In this document: positions 28,248-32,356 of the stretch, in pieces | Numbering within the stretch: the stretch's first letter is position 1 | Layout of the letters: every line of letters begins with the position of its first letter | NCBI GenBank assembly: GCA_015064065.1 | Contig: SVSY01000011.1 | Span: 1-32,356 of the forward strand | DNA length: 32,356 nt | Direction of reading: 5' to 3' | Source of the DNA: Oscillospiraceae bacterium | GTDB taxonomy: Bacteria; Bacillota; Clostridia; Oscillospirales; CAG-272 | The notes under the pieces: model-generated | The model's input: the letters and a program-made list of their open reading frames with translations, nothing else | The model's database searches: none | What the model was told of the DNA's origin: nothing | Program-made: the position numbers and the translations under genes

Positions 28248-28275
28248 CCCGAGACAGCCATAAGGCTGCCTCGGG
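28248..28275 (-). terminator. Hairpin between the TasA-like gene and sipW copy 2 (attenuator-like)
   Basis: A 12-bp GC-rich stem (28248-28259 with 28264-28275, one G-U pair) has an ATAA/TTAT loop. On the minus strand only a weak U run follows (within CCAAATTTTAC), so partial termination or mRNA protection is more likely than a full stop. It would allow more TasA-like protein than downstream products. Confidence 0.65.
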
Positions 28276-28338
28276 TTTTCCATCAACTTAAAATTTAAAG
28301 TTTGCCTCGATAAATTTTGAGAGTTGTATAAAGGTCAA

Positions 28339-29106
28339 TTACTGAACTTTTGTGAAGTCAAGGTTAATTGCAAATGCTCCACCTGCGTTTGCATCGATAC
28401 ACTCTGCATCCTGACCCTCAAGCCAGAAAACAACTGTAATGGTAACGGGGGTGCTGTTTGCAGGAAGCTCGATTGTAATGTCGTCAAGAGCTACAGTATT
28501 AACAGTCGCGGTAGCAGTCTGGTGAGTTCCGGTGTAAGCCTTAAAATAATCGTTTGTGATACCGTTTATAGCAACATACTCCGTATCAGTAGAATCGGGA
28601 GAGTAAATATCTGTATTAGAACCATTGATAATCGCCATTCTAGCTGCCTTAACGAGGTTAGCTTTAGAAGTTTTTGTAGTTGCATGTTCCGCGGACAAGA
28701 TGGTGGTACCAGTAAGATCAACAGTTACTTTTTCTGTACCAGTGTTTCTAAGCTGAATAGACTTAGTAAGTACGGAACCCGTAACATTATCAGCAGCCTT
28801 GGTCTTAATCTCTGTTCCATCAGCAGGATTGTAGTCAATGTCATAGAAGTTAACTGCGTTAGCAGAAGATACAGGCTTTACAGCGAGCATCTCAGGGTTG
28901 TAAGTAACAGTAGTACCCCAAGTCTTACCATCATCAACAGAAACTTCGATTCCACCAGTAGAAGTGGTAACATTCATCTGCATACCATCTACCTGTGCAA
29001 CATTACCAGCAGTAAACCATGCGTAAGTAACGCCGGTGAGAGACATAACTGCAACTACGAGCATAGCGATCGTAGAAAGCATAGCTTTTCTCATTGTGTT
29101 TTTCAT
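28339..29106 (-). CDS. TasA/camelysin-like major fibre-type protein (255 residues)
   Basis: Probably the abundant secreted subunit of the system. Residues 1-31 form an export signal with a hydrophobic helix and YAWF (28-31). The mature part is small, beta-rich and Thr/Val/Ala-rich, with KAARMAIINGSNTDIYSPDS and the C-terminal signature VVFWLEGQDAEC (W228), then a strand ending in INLDFTKV. TasA and camelysin of Firmicutes share this size and this signal type and are cleaved by SipW. AAGGAG is 9 nt before the ATG. The own leader (29107-29234) is very AT-rich and may hold a promoter, though no consensus pair was found. Fibre formation is inferred from the family. Confidence 0.82.
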   Translation of the reverse strand: MKNTMRKAMLSTIAMLVVAVMSLTGVTYAWFTAGNVAQVDGMQMNVTTSTGGIEVSVDDGKTWGTTVTYNPEMLAVKPVSSANAVNFYDIDYNPADGTEIKTKAADNVTGSVLTKSIQLRNTGTEKVTVDLTGTTILSAEHATTKTSKANLVKAARMAIINGSNTDIYSPDSTDTEYVAINGITNDYFKAYTGTHQTATATVNTVALDDITIELPANSTPVTITVVFWLEGQDAECIDANAGGAFAINLDFTKVQ

Positions 29107-29234
29107 TTTGTTTTTCTCCTTAAATAAAGAATTTTTTTAAAATTTTTTTATACTCACTTGTCATTTTGCGTTTGATTGACGATCACGCGTAAAAATTCAA
29201 TAACGTTTTAGCTAAGGGAATGCAACAGCAGAAG

Positions 29235-29951
29235 CTACGTGTCGGGCGTTTCTTCTACTTTAAACGTCATTGACATTTTTACATTACCTCCCTTGATGTT
29301 ATCGAGGCATTCGGGATCGTCGCCCTCCAACCAAATGACAAGAGTGTATTTAATTATTTCGTCCTTTTCAAAGTTTTCGGTCTTGTCACTGAACGCGACC
29401 TTTGCACTTTCAAAAGGTGTCGTGCCGTATTCGGGAAGTCCGTCTGCGCCCATCTGTGCGTAGGTGGTTGCCTTTCCGTTCTTGTATAACCTTATTCGAA
29501 TCGCGGCTTCGGCACTCTTTACCGACGAGTCGATGTTAAATTCTCCCTTGAGGGTGCAGGCTTTTGCGCCTACGTTCTTTGCGTAAAAGGTGTACGCAAT
29601 ATAGTCGTCTCCGTTATGTGAGCCGTTCTCCGATTCAATATCGTTGGGCAGCCACGAGCCTGAGATGTTGGTCATATCGACCTCACCGTTAGCGTCGAGC
29701 ATTACCGTGGGATTTGCAAAATCGGGAGTTTCCGAAAGCGATATCAAGGCGTCCTCCTTCTTATTGTTCTTGACGAAGGAGATCGTGAATGCGCCTTCTT
29801 CAACGAAGAGCGTTCCCGCTACGAAGAAGATGAGCAGAGCGGTTACCGAGGTCGCTATGGTTATTTTAACGACTCTGAACCACTGTGTTGTCTGGAACCA
29901 CACCTTAACGGCGAGATAGACGCCTTCAAGGAAATCCATTATCTTCCTCAT
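29235..29951 (-). CDS. Membrane-anchored protein with TasA-like signature (238 residues)
   Basis: Candidate anchor or initiator of the fibre system. About 26 cytoplasmic residues precede a membrane helix (27-49). No YAWF-type motif follows, so SipW cleavage is doubtful and the protein may stay in the membrane. The outer part is beta-rich with AEAAIRIRLYKNGK and the C-terminal signature LVIWLEGDDPEC (W207), then VKMSMTFKV, matching the secreted neighbours. The start overlaps the stop of the HD-GYP gene (ATGA), and AGGAGG is 9 nt upstream inside that gene. The coupling suggests its level follows that of the c-di-GMP protein. Confidence 0.78.
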   Translation of the reverse strand: MRKIMDFLEGVYLAVKVWFQTTQWFRVVKITIATSVTALLIFFVAGTLFVEEGAFTISFVKNNKKEDALISLSETPDFANPTVMLDANGEVDMTNISGSWLPNDIESENGSHNGDDYIAYTFYAKNVGAKACTLKGEFNIDSSVKSAEAAIRIRLYKNGKATTYAQMGADGLPEYGTTPFESAKVAFSDKTENFEKDEIIKYTLVIWLEGDDPECLDNIKGGNVKMSMTFKVEETPDT

Positions 29952-31351
29952 TTTGCATCACCTCCTCCTGCCCCGAGGAGCGACATAAGCTCCTTTTCCT
30001 TCATCGGCTCGCCGTAAAGGTCTCCGCAGGCGTATTTTGCTCGCATCTTGAGCAACGCGCCCTCGAGCTTTCGGTCATCGACGCCGAAGAAGATGGCTAA
30101 AATGTGGAGGTTGTGCGCGATGTCGAGAATTCCCGACGCCACGCCGTAGGTGTTGGGGTTGGAAAGCACTCTCTTTGTGTACTTTCCGTCTATGTACAGA
30201 TAATCGATCTCTATCGTGTCGAGTGACGACAAGAGTGTCGAGTTATCCGCAAAGCTGCTCAATGCCATTCTGAAGCCCTCGTCGCGAAGTATCGCGAAGG
30301 ACATTCTGTAGTCGACGCCCTCGAGCTCGCTAAGGCCTCTTTCGTCGACGATAAGGCAGATAGTTCCCTTTCGTACGCCGTATTTATTCTGTATCTTGAT
30401 CAGCTCGTTTACAAAGGTCTTTCCTGCAAAGCAGCTTGCGGGAACGTTGATGCTGACCGAAAGATTTTCGTCGTACTTGTCCTTTATTCTGTCGAGCAGG
30501 AGGCACAGACGCTCTATAACAAGCTTTGTCAGCTTTGTAGTCTGTCCTGTCGACTCGGCAACGGGAAGGAACACCTCGGGGCGTACGATGCCGTAGAACG
30601 GGTCGTTGATGACGTACTCTACGTAGTAGCCTCTCGTGGAATTTTCAATTATATTTCGAACGGGGCGGAAGAGCATCTGCATTCCGTACTCGTCGTTCTT
30701 TCTCTTGTTTTTGTTCTGACCCTCGAGATACTTTATAAAGCCTGCAAAGGTCTCTCTGTCGGCAACGGTCGCATCGACGAGTCTCGGGTCGAGCTCCTTG
30801 CCTGACATTGCGGCAAGCTTGCTGACGAGTGCATCGATATTTACCGCTTCGGTCGAGCCGACGAAGCAGAGGTTATCGATCGTGTCGACGAGTGCCGTAA
30901 TGCGTCCTGTAAGCGAAATTTGCTCGCCGTGGAGGCTATTCGGGAAGCCGCAGCCGTCGTAATTCTCGTGGTGCTCTGTAATAGCGTCGCAAACGTAACG
31001 CTCAAAGCTTCTCGGTCCGCAACTCAGAAGGTCGACGCCGCAAAGCTCTTCGACCGCCGCAAGTCCTTCTGCGACGTGCTTGCGGTAGATCTTCTTTTTG
31101 GATTCTGCCTGATTGTGCTCGGCGTAGATGTTGTCGACCGGTATTCTCGACTTTCCGACGTCGTGCAGGTAAGCTGCCGAAATTATGTGGTCGGGGTTGA
31201 GCTTGGTATCCATAAACCAATCTTCTACGACGATACGCTCGACTACGAAGTTGGCTATCGCGCGACACCGCTTGCAATGCTCCACGACGGGAAGCGGAAG
31301 TTCTTTAATAACGTTATTCAATTTTGTTCTTGAAATTCTGTTCCCTGCCAT
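29948..31351 (-). CDS. HD-GYP phosphodiesterase-like protein fused to a degenerate EAL domain
   Basis: A 467-residue cytoplasmic c-di-GMP protein. The HD-GYP part (about 20-210) has H25, YLHDVGKSRIP (H63, D64, K67), H92, HHENYDGCGFP (H127, H128, D132; GFP in place of GYP) and D156, so the metal site looks intact. The second part (about 222-460) follows the EAL fold: QMLFRPV, VEYV in the EAL position (E245), VSINVPASCF and LIVDERGL. The usual DDFG is SSFA, and the K of the KID motif is E in IEIDYLYI. The EAL site is therefore probably inactive and may bind nucleotide or a partner. No sensor or membrane segment is present. AAGGA is about 8 nt before the ATG. It heads the cluster and could tie it to c-di-GMP level. 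Confidence 0.88.
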   Translation of the reverse strand: MAGNRISRTKLNNVIKELPLPVVEHCKRCRAIANFVVERIVVEDWFMDTKLNPDHIISAAYLHDVGKSRIPVDNIYAEHNQAESKKKIYRKHVAEGLAAVEELCGVDLLSCGPRSFERYVCDAITEHHENYDGCGFPNSLHGEQISLTGRITALVDTIDNLCFVGSTEAVNIDALVSKLAAMSGKELDPRLVDATVADRETFAGFIKYLEGQNKNKRKNDEYGMQMLFRPVRNIIENSTRGYYVEYVINDPFYGIVRPEVFLPVAESTGQTTKLTKLVIERLCLLLDRIKDKYDENLSVSINVPASCFAGKTFVNELIKIQNKYGVRKGTICLIVDERGLSELEGVDYRMSFAILRDEGFRMALSSFADNSTLLSSLDTIEIDYLYIDGKYTKRVLSNPNTYGVASGILDIAHNLHILAIFFGVDDRKLEGALLKMRAKYACGDLYGEPMKEKELMSLLGAGGGDAK

Positions 31352-31430
31352 AATCTTTTCCTTCTTAGTCTTGCTTACTGTTTATTGTCTATATATTTAA
31401 CCCTTTCGGGAGTATCTTCGCTTACGCCTC

Positions 31431-31465
31431 ATTATATATACGCGTATACGTGCGTGCGCGCGTGT
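31431..31465 (-). promoter_or_regulatory. TATAAT box joined to a 33-nt alternating pyrimidine-purine tract
   Basis: A minus-strand TATAAT lies at 31436-31431, about 80 nt before the HD-GYP start. From 31433 to 31465 the sequence alternates pyrimidine and purine without a break (TA steps, then CG/TG steps), reaching the tetR stop codon. No TTGACA-like -35 is present; that position lies inside the CG/TG tract. A CCC-GAAA-GGG mini-hairpin sits in the leader. Promoter activity is inferred. Confidence 0.55.
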
Positions 31466-32082
31466 TATATCAATTGCATCGTGCTGTTTTTGAAGTAGCA
31501 CATCAACGAGCAATAGAGCAGATTGAATATGTGATCTGCGTTTGACTGTGTGTCCTCAAGGTCGCCGTTATAAACTCTTATTGCGAAATCGAGCAACGTT
31601 GTAAAGGTGCTGTGCAAGAGCGAGCGCACGTCGGCTTCTTCTTTGAATTGGTCCTTAAAAAGCGCTATGCCGTTTGCGAAATTCTCTCTATGATTTCTAT
31701 GTGCCGACTCTCTGAAATATACCGAGTAATAGAAACGGACGTAATATCTGCATTTATCTTCGTTTCCGAGAATAAAGCGCCAGAGCGAGTTAAAGAATTT
31801 TTTGAAGTTTTCTTTTGCGGGCGTTTCCTTATCAGCAAAAACCATAGCCGCGCGATAGCCGTTGACGAAGATCTCTTCGTCAAGCATTCTGAATGCCTGC
31901 GCGTAAAGATTTTCCTTGCTGCCGAATACGCGGTATATGTGGACCTCGTTGAGCTTGACGTCGTCAAGCACAGCTCCGCTATAGACTATAGCTTTGGTCG
32001 TTGCCATCTCAAAGCCGCCTTTTGCCACAAGGGAAATAGTATTTTTGATCAAAACTTCTCGTATTTGGTCTTCGTGCCGCAT
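31465..32082 (-). CDS. TetR/AcrR-family transcriptional regulator
   Basis: A 205-residue DNA-binding regulator. The N-terminal helix-turn-helix region (about 8-60) follows the TetR pattern: IKNTISLVAKGGFEMATTKAI, then VHIYRVFGSKENLYAQAF. The helical ligand-binding region (about 70-205) is not like any subfamily I can name, and the ligand is unknown. The ribosome site is weak (GGACGGG). Two palindromes directly upstream (32110-32143) are probable operators. It lies 113 nt upstream of the HD-GYP gene on the same strand, so it may control itself, the cluster, or both; the sequence does not decide. Confidence 0.88.
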   Translation of the reverse strand: MRHEDQIREVLIKNTISLVAKGGFEMATTKAIVYSGAVLDDVKLNEVHIYRVFGSKENLYAQAFRMLDEEIFVNGYRAAMVFADKETPAKENFKKFFNSLWRFILGNEDKCRYYVRFYYSVYFRESAHRNHRENFANGIALFKDQFKEEADVRSLLHSTFTTLLDFAIRVYNGDLEDTQSNADHIFNLLYCSLMCYFKNSTMQLI

Positions 32083-32109
32083 AAAATCCCGTCCAAAAAA
32101 TATTTTTTA

Positions 32110-32143
32110 GTAGTATTTACTACATTTTTGTCTTAATTAAGAC
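32110..32143 (-). promoter_or_regulatory. Two adjacent palindromes, probable TetR operator
   Basis: GTAGTA-TT-TACTAC (32110-32123) and the perfect 14-bp palindrome GTCTTAATTAAGAC (32130-32143) have centres 20 nt apart, on the same helix face, 28-61 nt upstream of the tetR start. A further small hairpin, CCTTCTT/AAGAAGG (32143-32162), adjoins them. Confidence 0.55.
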
Positions 32144-32264
32144 CTTCTTTTTGGTAAGAAGGCTCACAAATGCTGTATTTACAAGGGTTCTCGTCGCTTT
32201 TTCTTCTTGGACGAAGCTAAAAAAGTCACTTTTTTCGCAAACAAAAAAACATAATCGTGGTTAC

Positions 32265-32293
32265 ATTATACACCCCTTTTATCTGTTTGTCAA
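32265..32293 (-). promoter_or_regulatory. Consensus promoter upstream of tetR
   Basis: On the minus strand TTGACA (32293-32288) and TATAAT (32270-32265) have a 17-nt spacer, a perfect consensus. It would give tetR a leader of about 175 nt that includes both palindromes. No gene is seen in 32083-32356 on either strand. Confidence 0.82.
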
Positions 32294-32324
32294 TGCTTTT
32301 TTGGAAAAAAATGTGCTTCCAATG

Positions 32325-32356
<32 letters not shown>

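Noticed and set aside
29107..29234. Strong promoter before the TasA-like gene
   Set aside because: The leader is AT-rich and contains TATAAA, but no matching -35 at 16-18 nt was found; left as unproven.
31352..31430. c-di-GMP riboswitch in the leader of the HD-GYP gene
   Set aside because: Only a short CCC-GAAA-GGG hairpin is present; the conserved GEMM sequence blocks are missing.

Overview
The window looks like chromosomal DNA of a Gram-positive, gut-type Clostridia bacterium. Consensus TTGACA-17-TATAAT promoters, strong AAGGAG-type ribosome sites, two SipW-type signal peptidases, BspA-like leucine-rich repeats, a TetR regulator and an L-fucose isomerase all fit that picture; the species cannot be named from sequence alone. 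No rRNA, tRNA, CRISPR array, transposase or phage gene was seen.

Left part (1-7661): the 5' part of an L-fucose isomerase gene (minus, cut by the window edge) is divergent from a 1354-residue secreted protein carrying one intact and two degenerate NlpC/P60-like modules. A CLC-type chloride channel/antiporter gene with a TrkA-C tail follows on the plus strand. A small UPF0316 membrane protein gene is convergent to it. Each of these genes has a recognisable promoter, and hairpin terminators lie at 5292-5330 and 7021-7056.

Main part (7680-31351): one long minus-strand gene cluster of about 24 kb, read from high to low coordinates. In order it encodes an HD-GYP/EAL-like c-di-GMP protein, a membrane-anchored fibre-like protein, a TasA/camelysin-like protein with a YAWF export signal, SipW-type peptidase 2, a palindromic repeat element, a membrane-anchored McrB-like AAA+ ATPase, its putative DUF2357-like partner with 31 perfect EEARLA repeats, four further surface proteins with (Y/F/L)(A/S)W-type signals, SipW-type peptidase 1 and a 3611-residue BspA-like solenoid protein. 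A strong terminator closes it at 7680-7716. Stop/start overlaps (ATGA, ATGAGTAA, 17 nt) and a 2-nt gap tie the ATPase pair to the surface-protein genes.

The most interesting reading is a surface fibre or matrix system. Several TasA-like subunits sharing a W-x-(E/D)-G C-terminal signature are matured by two dedicated SipW-type peptidases, a giant adhesin-like protein is added, and a membrane AAA+/long-rod pair sits in the same transcript. A c-di-GMP protein heads the cluster and could link it to the sessile/motile switch. The role of the AAA+ pair is inference from gene order.

Right end (31352-32356): a TetR-family regulator gene with two adjacent palindromes upstream, a 33-nt alternating pyrimidine-purine tract between it and the cluster, a consensus promoter at 32265-32293, and a 32-nt A run at the window edge.
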